Source: Megasphaera sp. MJR8396C
Lineage (GTDB): Bacteria > Bacillota > Negativicutes > Veillonellales > Megasphaeraceae
Length of the DNA stretch: 64,000 nt
Direction of reading: 5' to 3'
NCBI RefSeq assembly: GCF_001546855.1
Contig: NZ_KQ958153.1
Coordinates: forward strand, 51,617-115,616
The position numbers and the translations under genes were made by a program. Positions 35,438 to 44,618 of this stretch are shown piece by piece; the stretch's first letter is position 1, and each line of letters starts with the position of its first letter. The notes under the pieces were generated by a model. It ran no database searches. It saw nothing but the letters and a program-made list of their open reading frames with translations, and was not told the DNA's origin.

Positions 35438-35998
35438 ATGAGTTCACTGTCAAAATTCATGAAACTAGTTGTGTTTGCAGCGGTCAGCATCTTTGTTGTC
35501 GCCTTTATCAGCGGCTGCATCAATACCAAGAGTGTCGACTATTCCGGCCAATGGGTCGGCTACGGGAAAACGGGTTTCCCGAAAGAAATGGACTGCGTCT
35601 ATGACGTCAATATTGAAAAGACCGGCGATGGCTATACGGTCAGCTTAGAGCGCAGCAACTGGGAATTAAAAGATATCCCCGATCCGGGCTTGATCGACAG
35701 CATCGTCAACCAGGACAACCAGCAGTATGAATGGACGACGATGAAGGAAATGAATCTCAAGGCAACGGAAAAAGACAATACGTTGACGACGACGACGGAA
35801 AACCCCCTGACCTTTACCTATCAGGAGAAAGACGGAGTCTTGGAACTGTCCTTTAAAGACTACTCCCATCAGAATGAACAGGTAACGGTACAGCTTCATA
35901 AGGCCGTAAAGGGTGAAGTCGAAGACTTCAAGAACCGCTCGAAAGAAGACCTCATCAAGAGCATGACACCGGAAAATCGTCATTCTTTCAAGGAATGA
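35438..35998 (+). CDS. Small lipoprotein B of a tandem pair
   Basis: A 186-residue paralogue of the preceding lipoprotein. The signal sequence shares KFMKL and the lipobox FISGC. The mature start YSGQWVGYGKTG, the central DVNIEKTGDGYTVSLERS and the end DFKNRSKEDLIKSM align with lipoprotein A. It has an extra 15-20 residues in the middle (PDPGLIDSIVNQDNQQ). ATAAGGAGG precedes ATG 35438. Function unknown; both are probably envelope-anchored on the periplasmic side. Confidence 0.75.
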   Translation: MSSLSKFMKLVVFAAVSIFVVAFISGCINTKSVDYSGQWVGYGKTGFPKEMDCVYDVNIEKTGDGYTVSLERSNWELKDIPDPGLIDSIVNQDNQQYEWTTMKEMNLKATEKDNTLTTTTENPLTFTYQEKDGVLELSFKDYSHQNEQVTVQLHKAVKGEVEDFKNRSKEDLIKSMTPENRHSFKE

Positions 35999-36035
35999 TC
36001 CTTGGACAAGATCAATAACTGTACAGGATGACATG

Positions 36036-36078
36036 AAAAAAGGACTGTTGATTCACGCTTGTGAATCAGCAGTCCTTT
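36036..36078. terminator. Bidirectional terminator between lipoprotein B and nadE
   Basis: AAAGGACTGTTGATTCAC / GTGAATCAGCAGTCCTTT, GCTT loop, with an A-tract before the stem serving as the T-tract for the minus gene. Confidence 0.85.
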
Positions 36079-36088
36079 GTGGTATACG

Positions 36089-37993
36089 TTAGAAAGATTC
36101 TGAAAGGAGGCGTTCTTTTAATTCCAGGTACCGCGTCGTAAAGTACGGTGTCAGCTGGGCTTCGCGCAGGTCGTTGCCGAAGGGGCGGCGGCTGATGGAC
36201 AGGATGGGCGGGCTCTGGATCCGCTTGGCGACGGCAAAGCCGGCCAGGAGGCGCCACCAGCGTTCGAGGTCGTCGATGAATTCCTTGGCCGTCGGGAACA
36301 GCTTATGGACGTCGACGGCGCAGCCGATGTTCTTTTCCAGGGTGCCGTCGATGTACCAGTTGAGGATCGATTCCGGCGTAGCCCGCTGCCAGCGTTCGAC
36401 GAAGGCGGCGAAGAGGTAGTCGTGGTAGGGGTAGATCAAGGGGTCGCCTTGACCCTTAGTGACATCCTGCTTATTCGACAATTCGGCACTGGGGACGATA
36501 TCGATGCTGCCCTGGGGGACGACTTCGCGGCCGAAGACCTTGTCGTTTAAGTAGTGGGCCAGTTCGTAGACCTGGTGCTTCCAAAGGTCGGCCGTGGCGG
36601 CCAGGTAGCCGGCGCTGTCGCCGTAGAGGGTGGCATAGCCGACGGACGTTTCGGCCTTATTGGCATTGCAGGTGAAGACGCCGCCAAAGGCTGCGGCCGC
36701 TGCCGACAGGATGCGGCTCGACCGGTCCCGGGCCTGGATGTTTTCTTCGATGAAGCTGGTTAGGGCCAGGTGACCTTTATCGGCTTGGCCCTGATGGAGG
36801 ATGGTTTCACTGAACTGTTTCCGCGTCAGTTCCAGGCTGTCCTGGACGGGGATGACCGTGTACAGGCAGCCGATGTTGTCGGCCAGTTCCTTGGCCAGGC
36901 TCTTGGTCATGTCCGAATTGTAGCAGCTGGGCATGTTGACCAGAAGGATGTTTTCCGGCGGCAGGACCGTGGCATAGAGGGCGGCGTTGACCGCTGAGTC
37001 GATGCCGCCTGATACGCCGATGACGACTTTATGGACGCCGATGGTATCCATAAAGTGCTTGAGGCCGTAGTGGAGGCTGTCGTAAATATCTTCGATCTGC
37101 GACTTTTCCGGCTGGACCTTCGACGGGGACGTAAAGGCCTGGGTCGTTTCGTCGAAGTCGACGATGAGCAGTTCTTCTGTAAAGGGCGTGCAGGCGCTGT
37201 GGTGGCTGCCGTCTTTTTGGTAGGTGCTGCTGGCGCCGTCGAAGGTATAGATGTTTTTGCCGTTGTTCTGGATGCCCGTACAGTTGACGTAAATGGCCGG
37301 GCAGTGAATCTTGTCGATGGCCTGGCCGAAGAGGCGGTGGCGGCGCTGGGTCTTGCCCAGGGTGAAGGGCGAGTTTGAAACATTGACGAAGAGGTCGATA
37401 TCGTACATCTTGCCTAAGTAGTGCATCGGTTTGAAGGGATAGTTTTCATCCCAGCTGTCTTCGCAGATGAGGGGCCCGATGCGGAACTTGCGGCCGTCGT
37501 CGAAGGGAATCTGGACCGGCGACAAGAAGTCTTCCGGGAAGGCGTGGCGTTCCTGGGCGACTTCGATGAGGGACGTGAAGTAGCGGATGTCGCTGAATTC
37601 CCGATAATTGGGAAGCAGGGTCTTGATGTAGAAAGGGTAGGGCGAACGGGCCGGTGACAGCCACTTGCCGTTGTAGGCGATGAACATGGCGTTGTATTTT
37701 CGCGTCCGGCCGTCGAGGTTGACCCGATCCGTCTCTTTGGCTACGTTGCCGAAGATGATGGCGATGCCCTGGGACAGGTCACGGATTTCGTCGCCGAAAC
37801 GGACGCATTCATCGATGTAATCGGGCTGGTCCCAGATATCGCCGATGAAGTAGCCCGGGATCGAAAGTTCCGGGAAGACGACGATATCGCAGTGGGCGGC
37901 CTTGGCCTTGGCGATGAAGTCTTTCATGATCGCCGCGTTCTGCCGCGGATTGCCGGGGTGGACCCGGGTCTGGGCGAGTGCTATTTTAAACAA
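36089..37993 (-). CDS. nadE: Glutamine-dependent NAD+ synthetase
   Basis: A 634-residue two-domain enzyme making NAD+ from deamido-NAD+. The N-terminal nitrilase-like glutaminase (1-270) has the Glu (FPELSIPGY), Lys (KTLLPNYREFSD) and Cys (LICEDSWDE) of the catalytic triad. The C-terminal synthetase domain has the P-loop GVSGGIDSA at 326-334. The start is TTG 37993 with AAAAGGAGG seven bases upstream. Length matches the glutamine-dependent form. It stands alone on the minus strand, convergent with the lipoproteins. Confidence 0.97.
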   Translation of the reverse strand: MFKIALAQTRVHPGNPRQNAAIMKDFIAKAKAAHCDIVVFPELSIPGYFIGDIWDQPDYIDECVRFGDEIRDLSQGIAIIFGNVAKETDRVNLDGRTRKYNAMFIAYNGKWLSPARSPYPFYIKTLLPNYREFSDIRYFTSLIEVAQERHAFPEDFLSPVQIPFDDGRKFRIGPLICEDSWDENYPFKPMHYLGKMYDIDLFVNVSNSPFTLGKTQRRHRLFGQAIDKIHCPAIYVNCTGIQNNGKNIYTFDGASSTYQKDGSHHSACTPFTEELLIVDFDETTQAFTSPSKVQPEKSQIEDIYDSLHYGLKHFMDTIGVHKVVIGVSGGIDSAVNAALYATVLPPENILLVNMPSCYNSDMTKSLAKELADNIGCLYTVIPVQDSLELTRKQFSETILHQGQADKGHLALTSFIEENIQARDRSSRILSAAAAAFGGVFTCNANKAETSVGYATLYGDSAGYLAATADLWKHQVYELAHYLNDKVFGREVVPQGSIDIVPSAELSNKQDVTKGQGDPLIYPYHDYLFAAFVERWQRATPESILNWYIDGTLEKNIGCAVDVHKLFPTAKEFIDDLERWWRLLAGFAVAKRIQSPPILSISRRPFGNDLREAQLTPYFTTRYLELKERLLSESF

Positions 37994-38095
37994 GGAAAAG
38001 CCTCCTTTTCATAGGTGAGAATCTATATACTACCTCATCTTATCATAAATCGGTAATCGCGAAAAGGCTGGCCGCCGGTGGTTGGCGAAAAAAAC

Positions 38096-38124
38096 ATGAC
38101 AGAACGGCGTCCTTGCGGTATACT
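38096..38124 (+). promoter_or_regulatory. Promoter of the radical-SAM pair
   Basis: ATGACA, 17 bases, TATACT, 32 bases before the ATG at 38157. Confidence 0.5.
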
Positions 38125-38156
38125 TAATGTATTATCAAGTTAGAGGAAGGTCTTAC

Positions 38157-39908
38157 ATGAAAACGCTGCTCACCATTTTGAATGCGAAATTTATTCAGTC
38201 GTCCCTGGCCCTGCGCTGTCTGACGACGGCCTGTGCCCACCGCGGCGTGGTTGTCGAGGCGGCTGAATATACGATCAATCAAAATCCCTATGACATCCTG
38301 CGTCACATAGCAGCCTTTAAAGCCGACGTCATCGGCTTTTCCTGTTATATATGGAACATTGAAATGACCTGCCACATCATCTCCTTAGTGAAGGACGTCT
38401 TTCCCAAGACCAAGGTCTTCGTCGGCGGCCCGGAAGTCTCTTATACGGCCCGCAAGGTCCTGGAGGACTGCCCGCAGATCGACTACGTCCTTCAAGGGGA
38501 AGGGGAAGTCATGGTGCCGGACTTTCTGACGGCCCTCGAAAAAGGCGGCGACGGCACGGAGATTCCCGGCGTCCTCGGCCGCATCGACGGGACGATCAAA
38601 GGCGACGAAACCTTTCAAGAAATCGACGATCTCGACAGCCTGCCTTTTCCGTATGAAAATCAGGACTTTCGCGACCTCGACCACCGCATCATGTACTACG
38701 AAAGCTCCCGCGGCTGTCCCTTCCACTGCCAGTACTGCCTGTCGGGCATGAACGACCGCGTCCGCTTCCGCTCCGTGCCTTTAGTCTTACAGGAACTACA
38801 GGCCTTCGTCGACGCCGGCGTGTCCCAGGTGAAATTCGTCGACCGGACCTTTAACTGCAGCCCGCACCATCACCGGCCTTTAGTGGAATACATGATCGGT
38901 GTCGAAAAAAAGGTCAATTTTCATTTGGAAATCGAACCGGCCGTCTTGACCGACGACGACATCGACTTACTGGCCAAGGCCCCCAAGGGACGCATCCAAT
39001 TGGAAATGGGCATTCAGACGACGTATGAACCGACCCTGAAGGCCATCCGCCGTCACAACGACTGGCCGCGGATCACGCACATCATGGAACGCCTCGTAGC
39101 CCTCGATACGATGCACCTTCACCTCGACCTCATCGTCGGCCTGCCCTATGAAGACTATGGCCACCTGCGCCAATCCTTCAACGACATCTATTCCCTGCGG
39201 CCCCATAAGCTGCAGATCGGCTTTTTAAAGCTCCTTAAAGGATCGGGCATTCGCCGCGACTATCCGGACGATTATCGCTATGACCCCAAGGGCCCTTATG
39301 AAGTCCTGGCCACGACCTGGCTGCCTTACGAAAAAGTGGCCTATTTAAAGGTTTTTGAAGACGTCTTCGAACGGACCTATAACTCAGGGAAATTCACCTA
39401 CCTATTGTCCTGGCTGGGCCGGCAGTACGGGCCGGACTACATGAAACTCTATGAAGTCTTGACAGATGAGTGGCTTGTCCTTCATAATGACCAAAAGGCC
39501 CTGTCTGACGATACGCTGTGCCGTTTCCTCGGCCACTGCCTCGACGATATCCTGGAGCTGACGGCGGATCAGCGGGCGCTGGCAAAAGAACTCTTAGCCC
39601 TCGACATGCTGACCTTTTTCCGCTTCCGCCTCCATCCCGACTTCCTCGGCTGGCAGCCGGCGGAACGCAGCCGGACCGACGACTTCTTCCGTAAGGAAGA
39701 TTGGCTCCGCCAATATATTCCTCACTACCGCTTTACCAACTGGCGCGACCTCAAGATGCGCTACTATATCTGGCCTGTCAGCGAGGCCATGAAGGCTGAA
39801 CTGAGCCGCTACGGGACCGTTCCCGACGGCCCGGCCTATATCATTGCCGAGAAACAGAAAGAACGGGCCCACTGGTTCGTCATTCCGGCAAAAGGAGAGA
39901 CTCTGTGA
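38157..39908 (+). CDS. B12-binding radical-SAM protein with DUF4080 region
   Basis: A 583-residue protein. The N-terminal cobalamin-binding-type domain (1-135) has the pattern DVIGFSCYIWNIE and VFVGGPEVSY, then a radical-SAM domain with Cys187-x3-Cys191-x2-Cys194 (CPFHCQYC). The C-terminal 200 residues match the DUF4080 arrangement. Such proteins are methyltransferase-like radical enzymes whose substrates are mostly unknown. ATG 38157 has AGAGGAAGG upstream and is preferred to an earlier ATG. It overlaps the next radical-SAM gene by four bases, suggesting joint function or at least co-translation. Confidence 0.85.
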   Translation: MKTLLTILNAKFIQSSLALRCLTTACAHRGVVVEAAEYTINQNPYDILRHIAAFKADVIGFSCYIWNIEMTCHIISLVKDVFPKTKVFVGGPEVSYTARKVLEDCPQIDYVLQGEGEVMVPDFLTALEKGGDGTEIPGVLGRIDGTIKGDETFQEIDDLDSLPFPYENQDFRDLDHRIMYYESSRGCPFHCQYCLSGMNDRVRFRSVPLVLQELQAFVDAGVSQVKFVDRTFNCSPHHHRPLVEYMIGVEKKVNFHLEIEPAVLTDDDIDLLAKAPKGRIQLEMGIQTTYEPTLKAIRRHNDWPRITHIMERLVALDTMHLHLDLIVGLPYEDYGHLRQSFNDIYSLRPHKLQIGFLKLLKGSGIRRDYPDDYRYDPKGPYEVLATTWLPYEKVAYLKVFEDVFERTYNSGKFTYLLSWLGRQYGPDYMKLYEVLTDEWLVLHNDQKALSDDTLCRFLGHCLDDILELTADQRALAKELLALDMLTFFRFRLHPDFLGWQPAERSRTDDFFRKEDWLRQYIPHYRFTNWRDLKMRYYIWPVSEAMKAELSRYGTVPDGPAYIIAEKQKERAHWFVIPAKGETL

Positions 39909-40855
39909 ACGAACGCTACCGTGTCTATTCGACCTATTTAAAAGAAACGTATGGGGAAAAAGTATATAAACTGCCCATCAGCATCCCCGATACCTGTCCC
40001 AACCGCGACGGTACCTTAGGAATCCGGGGCTGTGCCTTCTGCGGCTCCATCGGCGCCGGCTATGAAAACCTGCCGGCCTCGGTGACCATTAAGGAGCAGA
40101 TCGAGCAGAATATGGCCCATATCAAACCGAAATATAAGGCCAATAAATTCATCGCCTATTTTCAGAATTTTACCAATACCTACTTGCCGCCCGACCGCTT
40201 CCGGGACTTTTTGACGGCAGCCTGCCGGCCCGATATCGTCGCCCTGGCCATTGCCACCCGGCCGGACTGCCTCAATGAAACCTACCTCGACATCATGGCC
40301 GACATCAAAAAAGCGTACGGTGTCGACATCCTCGTCGAACTCGGCCTGCAGACGGCCAACTACAAGACCTTGGCCAAGATCAACCGCGGCCATACGACGG
40401 CAGAATACGTCGATGCCATGATGATGCTCCGTGACTATCCCTTCCGGGTTTGTACCCACGTCATCCTCGACCTGCCCTGGGATACGATGGAAGACACGAT
40501 CGAAACAGCCAAACTCGTATCCGCTGCCGGGACCGATGAAGTCAAGCTCCACGCCCTGTACATCATAAAAAATACGGCCATGGCCGAATGGTATGCCAAG
40601 GGCGAAATCAGCCTCTTCACCTGCGAAGAATACGTCCGCCGCGTCGTAGCCTTCCTCGAATACAGCCGGCCGGACATCGTCTTCCAGCGCCTCATCGGAA
40701 GAGCGCCGAAAGAGGCGACAGACTTTGCCAACTGGGGCATGGGCTGGTGGCGCATCCGCGATATGATCGACGAAGAATTAGAACGGCGCGATACCCGCCA
40801 GGGCGCCTTATGCGACTACCTGCACGGCAAAGCTGTCCGTAAATTCATGACATAA
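39905..40855 (+). CDS. TIGR01212-type radical-SAM protein (YtqA/YhcC)
   Basis: A 316-residue radical-SAM protein of the YtqA/YhcC family. The cluster cysteines have the family's unusual spacing: Cys31, then Cys43-x2-Cys46 (TCPNRDG and GCAFCGS). Further family blocks are FQNFTNTY, IATRPDCL and ELGLQT. The start is GTG 39905 inside the upstream gene with AAAGGAG. The reaction is not established in the literature I know. Motifs are complete, so it should be active. Confidence 0.9.
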   Translation: MNERYRVYSTYLKETYGEKVYKLPISIPDTCPNRDGTLGIRGCAFCGSIGAGYENLPASVTIKEQIEQNMAHIKPKYKANKFIAYFQNFTNTYLPPDRFRDFLTAACRPDIVALAIATRPDCLNETYLDIMADIKKAYGVDILVELGLQTANYKTLAKINRGHTTAEYVDAMMMLRDYPFRVCTHVILDLPWDTMEDTIETAKLVSAAGTDEVKLHALYIIKNTAMAEWYAKGEISLFTCEEYVRRVVAFLEYSRPDIVFQRLIGRAPKEATDFANWGMGWWRIRDMIDEELERRDTRQGALCDYLHGKAVRKFMT

Positions 40856-40866
40856 AGGAGATTATT

Positions 40867-41826
40867 TTGGTAGAAAAGAAACTGCAATTTTCCGATTTGC
40901 GTGAAGCCCGGGCCGTCCTGGGCATGAAAGATGAATTCCTGAAGACGCTGCAGCGTGAATTTCCCGACTGCCGCATTGCCGTCCGCGGCGATACGGCCAT
41001 GATTGTCGGCAGTGACACCGACGTCGAACAAGTCCTGGACGTCTTTGGCGCCCTGCGCTACCTGTTCCGGGAAAATACCTACCTCACGACCCAGCACGTC
41101 CGCTACTCGGCAGGCCTCATCAAAGCCGGGCGGGGCGAAGAACTGCGCAGCCTCTATGAAGATACGGTCGGCATTTCTGCCCGCCATCGCCTCATCAAGC
41201 CCAAGACGCTGGGACAAAAACAGTACGTCGACTCCATCCGCAAGAACCTCGTTACCTTCGGTATCGGCCCGGCCGGGACGGGGAAGACGTATCTTGCCGT
41301 AGCCCTGGCTGCTTTTTACCTCAAGAACCGTGAAGTCGAACGCATCATCCTGACCCGCCCGGCCGTCGAAGCCGGCGAAAAACTGGGCTTTCTGCCCGGG
41401 GACCTGCAGGAAAAGATCGATCCTTACCTGCGCCCCTTATACGATGCCCTGGCCGATATGTTCGGCTATGACCAGTTCCAAAAGCTCATCGAGCGCAACA
41501 TCATCGAAGTAGCGCCGCTGGCCTATATGCGCGGCCGGACCTTAGAAGAATCGTTCATCATCCTCGACGAAGCCCAGAATACGACGCGGGAACAGATGAA
41601 GATGTTCCTGACCCGCATGGGCAATCATTCCCGGGTCGTCGTCAACGGCGATGCTACCCAGATCGACCTCGTCGACCGCCGCATGTCAGGTCTGACCGAG
41701 GCAGAAAAGATCCTGGCCGGCGTCAAAGGTGTCGGCATGGTCCATTTCAGTGACGAAGACGTCGTCCGCCACGACATGGTCGGCCGCATTATCAGAGCTT
41801 ATGAAAACTACTATAAAGATAAATGA
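40867..41826 (+). CDS. phoH: PhoH-like ATPase
   Basis: A 319-residue PhoH-family P-loop ATPase, thought to act in RNA metabolism. Walker A GPAGTGKT is at 134-141 and the DEAQN Walker B follows at about 235. The N-terminal 80 residues form the small KH-like domain of this subfamily. The start is TTG 40867 with AAAGGAG. It heads the common order phoH-ybeY-era. The 7TM-HD nucleotide phosphodiesterase often inserted after phoH in Firmicutes is missing. Confidence 0.95.
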   Translation: MVEKKLQFSDLREARAVLGMKDEFLKTLQREFPDCRIAVRGDTAMIVGSDTDVEQVLDVFGALRYLFRENTYLTTQHVRYSAGLIKAGRGEELRSLYEDTVGISARHRLIKPKTLGQKQYVDSIRKNLVTFGIGPAGTGKTYLAVALAAFYLKNREVERIILTRPAVEAGEKLGFLPGDLQEKIDPYLRPLYDALADMFGYDQFQKLIERNIIEVAPLAYMRGRTLEESFIILDEAQNTTREQMKMFLTRMGNHSRVVVNGDATQIDLVDRRMSGLTEAEKILAGVKGVGMVHFSDEDVVRHDMVGRIIRAYENYYKDK

Positions 41827-41873
41827 TCTGCCCGAAAGGACAGGGGGACACTGTATCAAAGGGGGTACCACTC

Positions 41874-42347
41874 GTGCATATCAACATCAACTATGAAGAT
41901 CCTTCATTCGAACAAGAAGACTATGAAAAAGTCATCGAACGGGTCTGCCAGGAAGCGGCCTTAGTCTACGGTCTCGGCCCGAATGCAGAAATCAGCATTC
42001 TCTTGTGCCACAACGATTACATTCACGCCTTGAATAAGCAGTACCGCGACATCGACCGGCCGACGGACGTCTTGTCCTTTGCCCTCAACGAAGGCGAAGA
42101 AGACGGTTACGAAGGCCCGGACACGGCCCTTTTGGGGGACATCATCATTTCCCTCGAAAAGGTACAGGAACAGGCTGACGAATACGGCCATTCCTTCGAA
42201 CGGGAACTGGCTTACCTTACCATTCACGGCATGCTGCACATCTTAGGCTACGACCACATGGAACCGGAAGACAAGGCCGAAATGCGCAAAGAAGAAGAAT
42301 TTATCTTACAGCGCCTGGACTACGTCCGCCAAGGCGAGGAATTATAG
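41874..42347 (+). CDS. ybeY: YbeY endoribonuclease
   Basis: A 157-residue zinc-dependent RNase for 16S rRNA 3' maturation and ribosome quality control. The metal site is HGMLHILGYDH, with three histidines. DRPTDVLSFAL is also a family hallmark. I choose GTG 41874 because AAAGGGGG lies just upstream and the protein then begins with the usual VHININYED; an in-frame ATG at 41823 overlaps the phoH stop. It lies between phoH and era as in many bacteria. Confidence 0.95.
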   Translation: MHININYEDPSFEQEDYEKVIERVCQEAALVYGLGPNAEISILLCHNDYIHALNKQYRDIDRPTDVLSFALNEGEEDGYEGPDTALLGDIIISLEKVQEQADEYGHSFERELAYLTIHGMLHILGYDHMEPEDKAEMRKEEEFILQRLDYVRQGEEL

Positions 42348-42365
42348 GGAGGAACTACTATCGTT

Positions 42366-43259
42366 ATGGAATCGTTTAAATCGGGCTTCGTCGCCGTCGT
42401 CGGCCGCCCCAACGTCGGCAAATCGACCCTTATCAACCGCATTATCAAGCATAAAGTCTCGATCGTCTCCGACAAGGCCCAGACGACGCGCAACCGCATC
42501 CTCTGCATTCATACAGACGAGGCCTGTCAGATCGTCTTCCTCGATACGCCGGGGATCCACAAGCCCAAGCATAAGCTGGGGGAATTCATGGATGAAGCGG
42601 CCTACCAGTCCCTACGCGATATCGACGCCGTATTGTTCCTCATTTCGGGCAATGAAAAGAAGGGCCCGGGCGACTTATTCGTCCTCGAAAAGATCAAGGA
42701 TACGGGCGTTCCCGTCTTCCTCATCATCAATAAAGTCGACCTCATGAGCAAAGAAGAGATTTTGGCTAAGATCACCGAATATGCCGAACTCTATCCCTTT
42801 GCCCAGGTCATTCCCATTTCGGCCCTCAAGGGGGACAACGTCGACGCCGTCGTCGAAGAACTGCGAAAGATTCTGCCGGAAGGACCGAAATACTTCCCCG
42901 ACGACATGATCACCGACCAGCCCGAACGACTGCTGGTGGCTGAAATCGTCCGGGAAAAGCTGTTCCGCTGCACCCGCGACGAAGTGCCGCACGCCATCGC
43001 CGTCTATACGGAAGAAATGAAGGACCGGGGCAACCACAAGGTCTACATCCGGGTCACAGTCTACGTCGAACGGGATTCGCAAAAGCGCATCGTCATCGGC
43101 AAGAACGGGGCTGTCCTGAAAGAAATCGGCAACCTGGCCCGTCAGGAAATCGAAAACCTCCTCGGTTCTTCGGTCTACCTCGACATCTGGGTCAAGGTCA
43201 AGCGGGACTGGCGCAACAAGGCGGCAGCCCTCAGCGAATTCGGCTATAAAAACGAGTAG
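42366..43259 (+). CDS. era: Era GTPase
   Basis: A 297-residue GTPase that binds the 16S rRNA 3' end during 30S assembly. G1 is GRPNVGKST at 13-21, G3 is DTPGIHKPKHKLG, G4 is NKVD, and a C-terminal KH domain includes VIGKNGAVLKEIG. GGGAGG precedes ATG 42366. Complete and of normal length. The CorC-type gene follows after 12 bases. Confidence 0.97.
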   Translation: MESFKSGFVAVVGRPNVGKSTLINRIIKHKVSIVSDKAQTTRNRILCIHTDEACQIVFLDTPGIHKPKHKLGEFMDEAAYQSLRDIDAVLFLISGNEKKGPGDLFVLEKIKDTGVPVFLIINKVDLMSKEEILAKITEYAELYPFAQVIPISALKGDNVDAVVEELRKILPEGPKYFPDDMITDQPERLLVAEIVREKLFRCTRDEVPHAIAVYTEEMKDRGNHKVYIRVTVYVERDSQKRIVIGKNGAVLKEIGNLARQEIENLLGSSVYLDIWVKVKRDWRNKAAALSEFGYKNE

Positions 43260-43271
43260 GGGGCCGACAAG

Positions 43272-44618
43272 ATGGAAGCACAACTCATCGTCCAATGTTT
43301 TCTAATTTTTCTGATCTGCCTGATTATCAGCGCCGTCTGCGTGACCGGGAAATTCGCCTTTGCCCAGCTGCGCAAGGAATATTTGGAAGAACTCATCCGC
43401 GATGGCGACGTATCTTTAAAGCCGCTGCTCTCCCTGTACGATAAGCCCATTATCTTCCTAGCGACGGCCCAGCTAGGTATGGCCCTGTCAGGCCTCGTCG
43501 CCGGTGCCGCCGGGTTCTGCATCCTCTACAGCCTCTACGGCCTCCTCGAACCCTACGTCGGCCACGTCTGGATCTTATGGCTCATCGACCTCGTCGTGGC
43601 CATCATCCTCTGCTTCATCCTCTGGGTCTTTGGCGAATTGATCCCGAAATCCGTCGGCCTTCAGCGGCCGGAACGGAGCCTGCGCATGGTCCACCGCCTC
43701 ATCCATCCCTGGAGCCATCCGCTGCTGCCCTTCATCGTCCTCGGCAACGGCCTGGGACGGCTCATCTTAGCCGACCGCGGCCTGGACGTCACCAACGAAA
43801 TCGACCTGGCCCATTCGGAAGATGAAATCCGGATGCTCATCACGGCCAGCCACAAAGAAGGGAAGATCGACCAAGTCGAAAGCGAGCTCATTGGCAACGT
43901 CTTCGACTTTGCCGACCTGTTAGCTAAAGAAATCATGGTGCCCCGACAGGATATCGTCTGCCTCTACACGGAAGAAACGATGCACCAGCATCTGCAGACT
44001 ATCCGCCAGTCGCGGCATACGCGCTACCCCTTGTGTGAAGACGACAAGGACCATATCCTGGGCCTGGTCCACATCAAGGACATCATGGATCTCTACATCC
44101 ATAAGCGCAGCAACCTCAACCTCATCAAACGGCCGATCCTGACCATTCCGGAAATCATGCCGGCGTCGAAACTGCTCCAGCTCATGCGCATGCGCCGTAC
44201 CTACCTGGCCATGGTCGTCGATGAATACGGCAGCACCGTCGGCCTCATCGGCCTCGAAGATATCCTGGAAGAATTGGTCGGCGCCATTCAGAACGAACAC
44301 ACGACGGAAAAAGAAGAGATTCAGCCCCTTCCCGACGGCGCTTACGAATTTGCCGGGACGGTCCTCCTCGACGACGTCGAAGAACTGCTGCACATCCCCG
44401 TCGAAGACGACGTCGATACCGATACCATCGGCGGCTACGTCTTTAACGCCTTAGGCCATACGCCGATCGTCCACGACGAAGTCACCATCGGCAACTACCG
44501 GTTCCAAGTCCTTGAAATGCAGCGCTTCCGCATCGTTCGCCTGAGAGCTGTTCCCATCCCGCCGCCGCCCGAAGAAGAAGGGACGGGTGAAGGGGACGGT
44601 GACAGCCATGGCGACTAG
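43272..44618 (+). CDS. CNNM/CorC-type (HlyC) membrane transporter
   Basis: A 448-residue protein of the hemolysin-C/CorC family, now linked with Mg2+ export or homeostasis. Order: CNNM transmembrane domain (1-190, with the FGELIPKSVGLQRPE motif), a CBS pair (about 205-335, MVPRQDIVCLY and MVVDEYGSTVGLIGLEDILEELVG) and a C-terminal CorC_HlyC domain (about 350-435). A proline/glutamate-rich tail ends the protein. recO starts inside its last codons. The sequence does not tell whether it exports Mg2+. Confidence 0.93.
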   Translation: MEAQLIVQCFLIFLICLIISAVCVTGKFAFAQLRKEYLEELIRDGDVSLKPLLSLYDKPIIFLATAQLGMALSGLVAGAAGFCILYSLYGLLEPYVGHVWILWLIDLVVAIILCFILWVFGELIPKSVGLQRPERSLRMVHRLIHPWSHPLLPFIVLGNGLGRLILADRGLDVTNEIDLAHSEDEIRMLITASHKEGKIDQVESELIGNVFDFADLLAKEIMVPRQDIVCLYTEETMHQHLQTIRQSRHTRYPLCEDDKDHILGLVHIKDIMDLYIHKRSNLNLIKRPILTIPEIMPASKLLQLMRMRRTYLAMVVDEYGSTVGLIGLEDILEELVGAIQNEHTTEKEEIQPLPDGAYEFAGTVLLDDVEELLHIPVEDDVDTDTIGGYVFNALGHTPIVHDEVTIGNYRFQVLEMQRFRIVRLRAVPIPPPPEEEGTGEGDGDSHGD

